Positions 1-7,751 of a stretch of DNA of 53,409 nt are shown here, in pieces. Every line of letters begins with the position of its first letter. Position 1 is the stretch's first letter. The stretch is from positions 1-53,409 of the forward strand of contig SFEP01000007.1 in NCBI GenBank assembly GCA_004557185.1. Direction: 5' to 3'. A program made the translations under genes and the position numbers. This DNA comes from Bacteroidales bacterium (GTDB lineage: Bacteria; Bacteroidota; Bacteroidia; Bacteroidales; Bacteroidaceae). Under the pieces are notes generated by a model. It worked only from the letters and a program-made list of their open reading frames with translations. It was not told the DNA's origin and did not search any database.

Positions 1-100
1 GGCTGACATGTCTATTGAATCAGTATAGCCCTCAACAGGCTGTCTACTGTTTCAGATAATGCAAGCAAAAAGTGTCTAGTAAAATCAGGAAAAGTCAATA

Positions 101-172
101 GATGCCGTGGACGAAAGTTTCCACGGCAGGGGAACTTTCGTCCACGGCTGGGTAACTTTTTCCCACGGCTTC
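101..172 (+). repeat. 72-bp CCGTGG-family intergenic element, copy 1
   Basis: This element is 72 bp, starts with GATGC and ends with GCTTC (a variant of GCATC). A CCACGG core recurs at element positions 21, 42 and 63, exactly 21 bp apart. The 5' arm CCGTGGACGAAAGTT is a perfect inverted repeat of the later AACTTTCGTCCACGG, and an 8-bp inverted repeat to the nearer TCCACGGC is also possible, so alternative hairpins can form. It lies just downstream of the M20 deacylase gene. The 100 bases before it hold nothing I recognise. Confidence 0.85.
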
Positions 173-286
173 CTCTTGTCATTAGGCGTCATCCCGTTCC
201 AGTTGGGCGGCATCGGGTGCGGGTTGCGGGGCATGGATTGGGGCTTTCTGCCCGTTGTGTGCGGCACGCTGCGCGGTGGCCATTCA

Positions 287-1369
287 TCAGTCGCCGTAGT
301 CGGGGCAGAGCATGGCCAGATAGAGGGCCGCTGCCTCGTGCAGTTCGGCGAGTGTGATGTATTCGTCGGCCGTGTGCGAGCGTGCGGAGTCGCCGGGCCC
401 CATCTTGAACGACGGCCAGGGCATGAGCGCCTGGTCGCTCAAGGTGGGCGACCCATAGGGCACGCGCCCTAACGCTATGGCCCGCTGCACGAGCGGATGG
501 TCGGGGTGGATGCGCGAGGAGTTGAGGCGTGTGCTTCGGGCCTTGACGTGGCTTTGCAGCAGGCCGCTTATTTCAGCCAGCAGTTCCGCGTTGCTGTAGC
601 ACTCGTTGCTGCGCACGTCCACCACAAAGCGGCACGAGGCCGGCACCACGTTGTGCTGTGTGCCCGCCTCCATCATGGTGACTGTAGCTTTGACGGGCCC
701 GAGCAGCGGCGACACTTTGCCGAAGGTGTGCTGGCGCAGCAGGGCAATGTCGTCCATGGCCTTGTAGAGCGCATTCACGCCCTCGTTGCGCGCAGCGTGG
801 CCCGCGCGGCCCACGGCCTCGCAGTCGAGCACCATGAGTCCCTTTTCGGCTATGGCAGGCTGCATGCCCGTGGGCTCGCCCACCAGCGCCACGTCGGGGC
901 GGGGCAGATGGTCGATGACGCTGCTGATGCCGTTTGCGCCCGACACTTCCTCCTCGGCCGATGCCAGGAACACCAGGCGGTAGGGCAGTGAGGCATTTTC
1001 ACGCAGGGCCAGGAAGGTGTAGAGCAGCACCGTCAGTCCGCCGCCGCAGTCGTTGCTGCCCAGGCCGTAGAGGCGGCCGTCGCGCTCGGTGGGCGTGAAG
1101 GGCGGCAGGGTCCATGCGTCGGTGGGTCGCACGGTGTCGATGTGCGCGTTGAGCAGCAGCACGGGGCGGCCGTCGCCCGTGTCGGGCTGGCAGCACCACA
1201 CGTTGTGCAGGTGGCGCTGCGGCTGTGCGCCGGCTTGGCGCAGGGTGTGCTCGATGAGGTCGGCGGCGGCACCCTCGTCGCGGCTCACGGAGGGTGTGGC
1301 TATGAGCTGGCGCAACAGCTGCTGCGCATGGTGGGCTATTTGTTGTGAGAGCGTTTTTGTCATAGGCAT
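287..1369 (-). CDS. M20-family metallo-deacylase (ArgE/DapE-like)
   Basis: This is a zinc-dependent amidohydrolase of the M20 family that removes an acyl group from an N-acyl amino acid. Likely substrates are acetyl- or succinyl-ornithine or -citrulline in arginine synthesis, because Bacteroidetes use such ArgE relatives; that assignment is inference. The product is 360 aa. Metal and catalytic motifs are visible in order: NAHIDTV (His, Asp), GSNDCGGG (bridging Asp), SAEEEVSG (catalytic Glu plus ligand Glu), GEPTG, and a late His in RSHTADEY. The open frame continues upstream to 1699, but that part is low-complexity and unlike the family, so I start at MPMTKTLSQQ; MTKTL six bases later (1363) is equally possible. 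A -7-like TACTTTTG lies about 55 bases upstream. It is transcribed away from the acyl-CoA ligase gene. Confidence 0.88.
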   Translation of the reverse strand: MPMTKTLSQQIAHHAQQLLRQLIATPSVSRDEGAAADLIEHTLRQAGAQPQRHLHNVWCCQPDTGDGRPVLLLNAHIDTVRPTDAWTLPPFTPTERDGRLYGLGSNDCGGGLTVLLYTFLALRENASLPYRLVFLASAEEEVSGANGISSVIDHLPRPDVALVGEPTGMQPAIAEKGLMVLDCEAVGRAGHAARNEGVNALYKAMDDIALLRQHTFGKVSPLLGPVKATVTMMEAGTQHNVVPASCRFVVDVRSNECYSNAELLAEISGLLQSHVKARSTRLNSSRIHPDHPLVQRAIALGRVPYGSPTLSDQALMPWPSFKMGPGDSARSHTADEYITLAELHEAAALYLAMLCPDYGD

Positions 1370-1422
1370 ATTTGCAAGGTGCACCGGCTGCTGCGTGGAA
1401 GCAAACGCATGGGTGCGCCGTG

Positions 1423-1430
1423 CAAAAGTA
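1423..1430 (-). promoter_or_regulatory. Putative -7 box for the M20 deacylase gene
   Basis: On the minus strand this reads TACTTTTG, matching the Bacteroidetes TAnnTTTG element. It is about 55 bases before the start codon. No clear TTTG -33 element sits at the right distance, so the call is modest. Confidence 0.45.
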
Positions 1431-1579
1431 AGGAAAGCGTGCGAATGTGCATGCTTCGGCAGCGTGCTTTCTGTGGGTGAGGGCGGGTGCTCCGTGGGAG
1501 GCCGACGGCTGCCTAAGGCCCTTTGCACACTGCCAAGGGCTCTTTGTTGACGGTGAAATGAAAAACCGACGCTAAGAAT

Positions 1580-1610
1580 TTTGCTTTTCACATGTGTTAT
1601 GCTACCTTTG
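1580..1610 (+). promoter_or_regulatory. Bacteroidetes-type promoter for the acyl-CoA ligase gene
   Basis: TTTG (1580-1583) and TACCTTTG (1603-1610) are separated by 19 bases, a full match to the Bacteroidetes primary sigma consensus. Transcription would start near 1616, far upstream of the ligase start codon at 2033. Confidence 0.7.
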
Positions 1611-2032
1611 CAAATATATAGGTGGGTTGGATTTTCATCCTGCCTTTTCGTGGAGCGCTCTGAGTGGCTCCAAAGCCCATAGGTATTGTGCGATGCCATG
1701 GCGCGAGAAGGCTGTATTTATTTCCACCGTTAAACATTAGAAATCCAGGGTTTACGTTTGCCATTTTTCCGTTTCTCACTGGCGCAGGCTGGCTGTTTTC
1801 TCAGTCGCGATGCCCGCAAGGCTCTGTCAAGCACAAACACGCGGCTCTCAGAGGTGAGGGGAAATAGGAGGTAGCAAATCAATAGACCCTACCAAAAATG
1901 TGGAAGCACTCCCCACGTGGGTCGGTGTCGGCGCGTGAGCCGCCACGGGCTGAAGCGTGGGCTTCGGGTGGCTCAACGCCGCGTGGCGGCGGGGTGGCTG
2001 ACCGACGGGGGTGTCCTAATCTTTCGTTTATC

Positions 2033-3865
2033 ATGTTCAACAATTGTCACCTTTCCAAACTGGTGCACGAGCAGGCCAAGAAGTATGGCGACCGCGCAGC
2101 CCTGAGTTATCGCGACTATGAGCAGAACAAGTGGGTGCCCATTTCGTGGAACACCTTTTCGCGCCGTGTGAAGCAAATCTCGTTTGCCCTGCTGCGCTGC
2201 GGCGTGGGTGTGCAGGAGAACATTGCCGTGTTCTCGCAGAACAAGCCCGAAACGCATTTTGTGGACTTCGGCGCCTATGGCATCAGGGTGGTGACTATCC
2301 CCTTCTATGCCACGAGCAGCGCGGCACAGGTGACCTACATGGTGAACGATGCCCAGGTGCGCTTCCTCTTTGTGGGCGAGCAGGAACAGTATGACATAGC
2401 CTTCAGTGTGCTGCAGCTGTGCCGTTCGCTCGAGCGCATCATCATCTTCGACCGCAACGTGGTGCGCAACCCATCCGACTGCATCAGCTCCTATCTTGAC
2501 GACTTCGTGAACGATGCCCTGCAGGGCGACCTCTCGGCCTGTGAGGGCGAATACCGCAAGCGCCAGGACGAGGCTTCGTTTACCGACCTCTGCAACATTC
2601 TCTACACCAGCGGCACCACGGGCCAGAGCAAGGGTGTGATGCTGACCTATGGCATGTATCACGAAGGGTTCAGGGTGAACGATGCTGTGCTGCCGCTGTC
2701 GGAGGAGGACGTTTTCCTGAATTTCCTGCCTTACACCCACATCTTTGAGCGTGCATGGTGCTACCTCGGCCTCGCAGAGGGTGCGCTGCAATGCGTGAAC
2801 CTGCGGCCGCAGGACGTGCTACGCTCCCTGCAGGAGGTGCACCCGACGTGCATGTCGAGCGTGCCGCGCTTCTGGGAAAAGGTGTATCAGGCCGTGCTCG
2901 ACAAACTGGAGAACGGCTCCTTCATGGAGCGCAAACTCATAGGCGAAGCACTCGAAGTGGGCTCGCGCTATTGGGCCGACTACAAGGCCAAGGGCAAGCG
3001 TCCGCCGCTGGGCCTCACGCTGCAGTTCGAACTCTACAACCGCACCATCATCAAGCAGCTACGCAAAACGCTCGGACTGGAACGCGCCAACTTCTTCCCC
3101 ACTGCCGGCGCGGCCGTGTCGCCCGAGGTGGAGAAGTTTGTGCACGCCGCCGGCCTGAACATGGTGGTGGGCTACGGACTGACGGAGAGCACCGCCACCG
3201 TGTCGTGCGACCACATAGACAAGCCCATCTCGCTCGGTTCGGTGGGCCGCCCCATCGACGGCCTTGAAATCAAGATTGGCGAGAACGACGAAATCTTGCT
3301 CAGAGGCAAAACCATCACGCCGGGCTACTATAAGAAGGAAACGACCACACGTGAGAGCATCGATGCCGACGGCTGGTTCCACACGGGCGATGCGGGCTAC
3401 ATGAAGAACGGCGAACTCTTTCTGCGGGAGCGCATCAAGGACCTCTTCAAAACGTCGAACGGCAAGTACATCGCACCGCAAATGATAGAGTCGAAACTCG
3501 TGCTCGACCGCTACTTCGACCAGGCCGTCATCGTGGCGGACCACCGCAAATTTGTGAGCGCGCTCATTGTGCCCGCCTACACACTGCTCGAGAAGTATGC
3601 CGCCGAGCAGGGCATTACCTACGCCAGCCGCGAGGAACTCTGCGCTAACCCCAAGGTGTATAAGTTCTTTGCCGAACGTGTGGAAACGCTACAGCAGGAC
3701 TTGGCGCACTACGAGCAAATCAAGCGCTTCGTGCTTCTGCCCAAACCCTTCACCATGGAGAGCGGAGAACTCACCAACACGCTCAAGGTGCGACGCAACG
3801 TGGTGTACCAGCACTTCGCCGACGAGATTGACAAAATGTACGCCGACGCCGAGCAGGGACGCTGA
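2033..3865 (+). CDS. Long-chain fatty-acid-CoA ligase (AMP-binding, FadD/FAA1-like)
   Basis: This is an AMP-forming acyl-CoA synthetase that activates fatty acids with ATP and CoA for lipid synthesis or turnover, probably at the inner face of the membrane. The product is 610 aa. The adenylate-forming P-loop YTSGTTGQSKG is at residues 191-201, and the downstream motifs GYGLTES and GWFHTGDAG of the ANL superfamily follow. The C-terminal hinge and domain are complete (residues KDLFKTSNGKYIAPQ). The frame is open 135 bases further upstream, but that extension is Arg/Gly/Pro-rich and unlike the family; MFNNCHLSKL at 2033 matches the usual N-terminus. The gene is followed after 63 bases by prfB on the same strand. 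Exact chain-length preference cannot be read from the sequence. Confidence 0.92.
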   Translation: MFNNCHLSKLVHEQAKKYGDRAALSYRDYEQNKWVPISWNTFSRRVKQISFALLRCGVGVQENIAVFSQNKPETHFVDFGAYGIRVVTIPFYATSSAAQVTYMVNDAQVRFLFVGEQEQYDIAFSVLQLCRSLERIIIFDRNVVRNPSDCISSYLDDFVNDALQGDLSACEGEYRKRQDEASFTDLCNILYTSGTTGQSKGVMLTYGMYHEGFRVNDAVLPLSEEDVFLNFLPYTHIFERAWCYLGLAEGALQCVNLRPQDVLRSLQEVHPTCMSSVPRFWEKVYQAVLDKLENGSFMERKLIGEALEVGSRYWADYKAKGKRPPLGLTLQFELYNRTIIKQLRKTLGLERANFFPTAGAAVSPEVEKFVHAAGLNMVVGYGLTESTATVSCDHIDKPISLGSVGRPIDGLEIKIGENDEILLRGKTITPGYYKKETTTRESIDADGWFHTGDAGYMKNGELFLRERIKDLFKTSNGKYIAPQMIESKLVLDRYFDQAVIVADHRKFVSALIVPAYTLLEKYAAEQGITYASREELCANPKVYKFFAERVETLQQDLAHYEQIKRFVLLPKPFTMESGELTNTLKVRRNVVYQHFADEIDKMYADAEQGR

Positions 3866-3928
3866 ACACTGACGCCACAAGGCTGCCCCCGACAAAACCT
3901 AACGAAAACCTAACACAACCATACAACC

Positions 3929-5053
3929 TTGATTACTTCCGACCAACTCAAAGATATCCAGGCGCGAGTGCAAGCGCTTTACCGATACCTCGACATCGAG
4001 GCCAAAACCATGCAACTTGAAGAGGAAAGGCTCCGCACGCAGGACCCCGGATTCTGGGACGACGCCAAACGGGCCGAGGAACAGATGAAAAAGGTGAAAG
4101 GCATTGAAAAGTGGATTGAAGGATACAAACACGTGAAGATGCTCACCGACGAACTCGAACTGGCCTGCGACTTCTACAAGGACGACATGGTGACCGAGGA
4201 AGAGGTGGACGAAACCTATGCCCGTACGCTCGAAGCACTGGAAGAACTCGAACTGCGCAACATGCTGCGCCAAGAGGAGGACAGCATGGACTGCGTGCTC
4301 AAAATCAACTCGGGAGCCGGAGGCACCGAGAGCCAGGACTGGGCTTCCATGCTCATGCGAATGTATATGCGCTACGCCGAAGCACATGGCTACAAATGCA
4401 CCATCTCACACCTGCAGGACGGCGACGAAGCCGGCATCAAGACCGTGACGATGGAGATTGAAGGCGACGATGCCTACGGCTACCTTAAAAGCGAAAACGG
4501 TGTGCACCGACTGGTGCGCGTGTCGCCCTACAACGCACAGGGCAAACGCATGACGTCGTTCGCCTCTGTATTCGTCACACCCCTTGTAGACGATACCATC
4601 GAGGTGTACGTCGACCCCTCACGCGTCAGCTGGGACCTTTTCCGCTCGGGCGGCGCAGGTGGACAGAACGTGAACAAGGTGGAAACGGGTGTGCGTCTGC
4701 GTTACCAATACAAAGACCCCGACACGGGCGAGGAGGAAGAAATCCTCATTGAGAACACCGAGAGCCGCAAGCAGCTGGAAAACCGTGAAAACGCCATGCG
4801 ACTGCTCCGCTCGCAACTCTACGACCGCGCCCTGCAAAAGCGCAAGGCGGCACAGGCCAAAATTGAGGCGGGCAAAAAGAAAATTGAGTGGGGTAGCCAG
4901 ATACGTAGCTACGTGTTCGACGACCGCCGCGTGAAAGACCACCGCACAGGCTTCCAAACCAGCGACGTGGGCGGCGTGATGGACGGCAAAATTGACGGCT
5001 TCATCAAAGCCTATCTCATGGAGTTCTCCGAAAAAGGCGCCGACGAGAACTGA
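3929..5053 (+). CDS. prfB: Peptide chain release factor 2
   Basis: RF2 recognises UGA and UAA stop codons and triggers peptide release. The 374-aa product has the catalytic GGQ at residues 244-246 in SGGAGGQNVNK. The codon-recognition tripeptide position reads SPY (199-201) where E. coli has SPF. The only possible start in frame after the upstream TAA at 3911 is TTG at 3929, giving MITSDQLKDI, which matches the usual N-terminus. Many prfB genes need a +1 frameshift at CTT-TGA-C near codon 21-25. Here the same place (3989-3994) reads CTC GAC with no stop, so the protein is read straight through and the autoregulatory frameshift is absent. Confidence 0.95.
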   Translation: MITSDQLKDIQARVQALYRYLDIEAKTMQLEEERLRTQDPGFWDDAKRAEEQMKKVKGIEKWIEGYKHVKMLTDELELACDFYKDDMVTEEEVDETYARTLEALEELELRNMLRQEEDSMDCVLKINSGAGGTESQDWASMLMRMYMRYAEAHGYKCTISHLQDGDEAGIKTVTMEIEGDDAYGYLKSENGVHRLVRVSPYNAQGKRMTSFASVFVTPLVDDTIEVYVDPSRVSWDLFRSGGAGGQNVNKVETGVRLRYQYKDPDTGEEEEILIENTESRKQLENRENAMRLLRSQLYDRALQKRKAAQAKIEAGKKKIEWGSQIRSYVFDDRRVKDHRTGFQTSDVGGVMDGKIDGFIKAYLMEFSEKGADEN

Positions 5054-5150
5054 TGAACCCGCAGGCTGCGCTCTGCCCAGCCACCGAGCAGGCGACGCAC
5101 GCCCTGCTCATCCATTCCCTTAGACAACAAATCCTTAAAAATCAGATACT

Positions 5151-5294
5151 ATGAGCAAGAACAAATCAGTTAAGCAGCAGGCACGCCAGGCACGCGAGGC
5201 ACGTCAGGCCCGCCGTGTGGTGAATGGCATCTTCATAGCCCTCATCCTGCTGATGGTGCTGTCGCTCGTGGCCTACTACCTCTTCACGAAGTAA
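5151..5294 (+). CDS. Small single-pass membrane protein (47 aa)
   Basis: The frame runs from ATG to TAA and encodes 47 aa. The N-terminal half is strongly basic and Gln/Ala/Arg-rich (residues 1-22, with repeats of QARxAR). A hydrophobic segment follows (about residues 25-43, GIFIALILLMVLSLVAYY), ending LFTK. The arrangement suggests an inner-membrane protein with a cytosolic basic tail. It sits between prfB (98 bases upstream) and the CYTH gene (45 bases downstream), all on one strand, so it may be co-transcribed with them. I do not recognise a family. The coherent domain plan argues for a real gene. Confidence 0.68.
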   Translation: MSKNKSVKQQARQAREARQARRVVNGIFIALILLMVLSLVAYYLFTK

Positions 5295-5339
5295 GCAGGC
5301 CGCGCGGCACACGTCACGACAGGCCCTCACGCAACAGTT

Positions 5340-5807
5340 ATGGCATTAGAGATAGAACGTAAATTCTTGGTCGGCGGCGACTACAAGCACCTCGCCACCT
5401 CGAGCACACGCATCAGGCAAGGCTACCTGTCGAGCCGCAGCGGGTGCACGGTGCGCGTAAGGCTGCGTGCCGACAAGGGTTACCTCACCATCAAAGGCCC
5501 CTCGCGCGACGGCGGCCTCTCGCGCTACGAGTTTGAAAAGGAAATCACCTTCGACGAAGCCCTCTCCCTGCTCACCCTGTGCGAGCCAGGCATCATCGAC
5601 AAGCAGCGCTGGCTCGTGCCCGTAGGAAACCACGTGTTCGAGGTCGACGAGTTCTTTGGCGAAAACGAGGGACTGGTGGTGGCCGAGGTAGAACTTGCCC
5701 GTGCCGACGAGCCATTCGAGCGTCCGCCCTTCCTTGGGCAGGAGGTGACGGGCGACCGCCGCTACTACAACTCGGCGTTGCGCCAGCATCCCTTCAACCG
5801 CTGGTGA
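5340..5807 (+). CDS. CYTH domain protein (triphosphate tunnel metalloenzyme)
   Basis: The 155-aa product is a single CYTH domain. The signature EIERKFLV (residues 4-11) provides the acidic metal ligands and Lys of the ExExK motif. Further alternating basic and acidic strands include VRVRLR, YLTIKGP, RYEFEKEI, VFEVDEFF and VVAEVEL, the pattern of the eight-stranded tunnel. Family members hydrolyse inorganic triphosphate or nucleoside triphosphates; some are adenylate cyclases. A tripolyphosphatase or NTPase role is most likely for a stand-alone bacterial protein, but substrate cannot be assigned here. It is the last gene before the terminator at 5957. Confidence 0.87.
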   Translation: MALEIERKFLVGGDYKHLATSSTRIRQGYLSSRSGCTVRVRLRADKGYLTIKGPSRDGGLSRYEFEKEITFDEALSLLTLCEPGIIDKQRWLVPVGNHVFEVDEFFGENEGLVVAEVELARADEPFERPPFLGQEVTGDRRYYNSALRQHPFNRW

Positions 5808-5956
5808 GGGGTGGCGCAAGAAGGCTTCGACGCGTAGACAGCTTTCGCCTCGCACGTATATTTATAAAGGAGGCCAACAGTCGGGCTTCAAGGCAAATCC
5901 TCTGGGGTGCTCGTTTATTCCACTCCCCTTCTCAGCCCAATTTCTGAACATCCCTT

Positions 5957-6003
5957 AAAGGAGCAAGCCCTTGGCAGATGGACTGTCAAGGGCTTGCTCC
6001 TTT
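5957..6003. terminator. Strong hairpin terminator, probably bidirectional
   Basis: A 17-bp perfect stem (AAAGGAGCAAGCCCTTG with its complement) closes a 13-base loop and is followed by a T run on the + strand (5' of it an A-rich side gives T residues on the minus strand). It separates the CYTH gene (+) from tRNA-Lys (-). Confidence 0.85.
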
Positions 6004-6018
6004 TTACTTGGTGTAAAG

Positions 6019-6094
6019 TGGTGATCCGCTTGGGGCTCGAACCCAAGACCCCAACATTAAAAGTGTTGTGCTCTACCAGCTGAGCTAGCGGATC
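6019..6094 (-). tRNA. tRNA-Lys (anticodon TTT)
   Basis: On the minus strand a full cloverleaf is present: acceptor GATCCGC paired with GCGGATC, D arm GCTC/GAGC with AGCTGGTA loop, anticodon stem CAACA/TGTTG around CTTTTAA (anticodon TTT), and T arm TTGGG-TTCGAGC-CCCAA. The discriminator is A, and CCA is encoded in the DNA. Length is 76 with CCA. Confidence 0.97.
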
Positions 6095-6119
6095 TGACCT
6101 TTTTGCCGTTAAGCGAGTG

Positions 6120-6150
6120 CAAAGGTACGCATTCTGGCATGAACGGCCAA
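6120..6150 (-). promoter_or_regulatory. Promoter of tRNA-Lys
   Basis: The minus strand has TTG (6148-6150), a 20-base gap and TACCTTTG (6120-6127), a complete Bacteroidetes promoter. Transcription would start near 6113, about 20 bases before the tRNA 5' end. Confidence 0.75.
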
Positions 6151-6225
6151 ACAAATGCCTTATTTTTTTATTTTTCCCACATCTTAGCGGCGTGAAATGT
6201 GGCTGCCTGCGGGTGGCCTCAGCGT

Positions 6226-7524
6226 TTAGGGCTGCGGCTCGGCAGCGTGTGGCGTGGCGCTCTCAGCGCTGGAGGCTGCGGCGGGCGTGGAGGCTGCCAG
6301 CGTGGGGTCGGCAGGCGCAGAGGCTTCGGGCGCAGGGCCTTGAGCCGCCTGCTCCTTGAGCTCGTCCAGGTAGATGCCGGCTTCCTTTTCAATGGCGATG
6401 GCTTCGGCGTCGGGCGGGGTGTTGACGTCGTCGTCGCCCACCACATAATGGCGGTAGTAGGAAATGGCCAACGTGGTGACGGGCAGGGCAAGAATGAGGC
6501 CGGCTATGCCCAGCGCATAGCCCCACACACTCAGCACCAGCAGGATGATGGCGGGCGGCAAGCCCATGATTTTACCCATGATGCGGGGCGTGAAAATGGT
6601 GTCCTGCAATATCTGCACCACCACGTACACCAAGAGCACCAGACCGATGATGACCCAGAAGTTCTGCCCCGTTTCGGCCGCCTTGAGCAGGGCTAGCACC
6701 GTGGCGGGCAGCATACCCACCACTTGCAGGTAGGGCACAAAACTGATGACGCCGATGAAGCAGCCCAAGGCAATGGGCATGGGGAAATCGATGAGCAGAA
6801 AACCCACGGAGAACATCACGCAGTTGCTCAGCGCAATGAGGGCCTGGCCGCGAAAGTAGCCCGCCATGCCGTTTTCAATGTCGCCCACCAGGCGCGCTGC
6901 GATGCGGCGGTGTTTGCGTGGCACGAAGGTAATCCAGCCGTTGGCATATTTCTCGTAGTCGGTGAGCAGGAACAGCAGGTAGAGCAGACCGATGAGCGAG
7001 GCAATGATATTCACAATGAGGCTTGCGGTGCTCATCAGCACCTGCCACACCTTGGGCACGGCACTCTTGATGGCTTCCATCACGTCCTCCTGCTGCAGCA
7101 GGTTTTCAAGCTGGTACTCGTTGGCGTGCTGGCGGAAAAAGCGCTGCACGGGTTCGGGAATGGCCTGCTCGTGCCGCGTGCCTTGCTGCACGTAGCGCAG
7201 CGCCACGTCCTTCAGGTGCGAGCATTCCTCCATCATGGGAGGCACAGTGATGTAAAGGAAACCGCCCACGGCGCCGCCCGTAAGGAGCAGCGTGAGCGTA
7301 ATGGCCACCAAGCGCGAACGGATGCGGCAGCGGCGTTGCAGAAAGCGGACGCAGGGGTAAAGCAGATAGGCTATGACCCACGCCACAAAAAACGGCACCA
7401 GCACGGCCCGCAGCCAGTAGATTAGCACCGCCACGCCGCACACCAGGCACAGCCCTATCAGTCCGCGTATGAAGCGGTCGAAGGTAATCACCTGTTGTCC
7501 TCCCATCTTGAAGTCTTTGTTCAT
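6226..7524 (-). CDS. AI-2E family transporter (permease)
   Basis: The 432-aa product is an integral inner-membrane protein of the AI-2E/PerM family (PF01594). It has clustered hydrophobic segments near the N-terminus (GLIGLCLVCGVAVLIYWLRA, VPFFVAWVIAYLLYP), a long soluble stretch (about residues 110-160) and a second membrane half (IVNIIASLIGLLYLLFLL onward). Some members export autoinducer-2; many move other small molecules or ions, so substrate is unknown. The C-terminus carries an Ala/Pro/Glu-rich tail of about 70 residues that looks disordered. The open frame extends upstream to 7728, but MNKDFKMGGQQ at 7524 fits the family; MGGQQ at 7506 is an alternative. It is transcribed divergently from rsmI. 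Confidence 0.87.
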   Translation of the reverse strand: MNKDFKMGGQQVITFDRFIRGLIGLCLVCGVAVLIYWLRAVLVPFFVAWVIAYLLYPCVRFLQRRCRIRSRLVAITLTLLLTGGAVGGFLYITVPPMMEECSHLKDVALRYVQQGTRHEQAIPEPVQRFFRQHANEYQLENLLQQEDVMEAIKSAVPKVWQVLMSTASLIVNIIASLIGLLYLLFLLTDYEKYANGWITFVPRKHRRIAARLVGDIENGMAGYFRGQALIALSNCVMFSVGFLLIDFPMPIALGCFIGVISFVPYLQVVGMLPATVLALLKAAETGQNFWVIIGLVLLVYVVVQILQDTIFTPRIMGKIMGLPPAIILLVLSVWGYALGIAGLILALPVTTLAISYYRHYVVGDDDVNTPPDAEAIAIEKEAGIYLDELKEQAAQGPAPEASAPADPTLAASTPAAASSAESATPHAAEPQP

Positions 7525-7668
7525 AAGGTAGTTTAGTTTTAATAAAGAGTGTCGTCCATGTGCCAGCGCAGCGTGCCGGGCTACTCCACATAGCGTATCC
7601 ACGCCCTCCTTGTGGTGCTGTGTCTTCACCGTGACGCGGGGTGCAACCTGCACGTAAACTTGGCGTGG

Positions 7669-7702
7669 CAAATTTATACATAAGCGTCTAAAAAACGGCA
7701 AA
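7669..7702 (-). promoter_or_regulatory. Promoter of the AI-2E family gene
   Basis: The minus strand has TTTG (7699-7702), a 22-base gap and TAAATTTG (7669-7676). The start site would be near 7662, giving a leader of about 138 nt. It lies back to back with the rsmI promoter. Confidence 0.6.
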
Positions 7703-7715
7703 AGCCGTACGTTTG

Positions 7716-7747
7716 TTTGCCTTGCCACGAATTTAACCCTATATTTG
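7716..7747 (+). promoter_or_regulatory. Promoter of rsmI, giving a nearly leaderless mRNA
   Basis: TTTG (7716-7719), 20 bases, then TATATTTG (7740-7747) match the consensus. The rsmI ATG is only four bases after the last G of the -7 box, so the transcript would have almost no 5' UTR. Confidence 0.75.
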
Positions 7748-7751
7748 CAGC

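Larger units (their letters stand above)
1370..2032. other. Divergent intergenic region with a long leader
   Basis: The region separates the M20 deacylase gene from the acyl-CoA ligase gene. It holds a -7-like box for each direction. If the + strand promoter at 1580-1610 is used, the ligase mRNA has a leader of about 417 nt. The last part is GC-rich, with an inverted repeat pairing CCGCCAC near 1940 with GTGGCGG near 1984. A 67-codon frame (1664-1867) has no recognisable features. I found no tRNA, tmRNA or riboswitch signature. Confidence 0.5.

Noticed and set aside
1370..1699. N-terminal 110-residue extension of the M20 deacylase
   Set aside because: The segment is low-complexity, unlike the family, and crosses a plausible promoter for the gene; MPMTKTLSQQ is the natural start.
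1898..2032. N-terminal 45-residue extension of the acyl-CoA ligase
   Set aside because: It is Arg/Gly/Pro-rich from a GC-rich hairpin region; homologues start at MFNN-like sequence.
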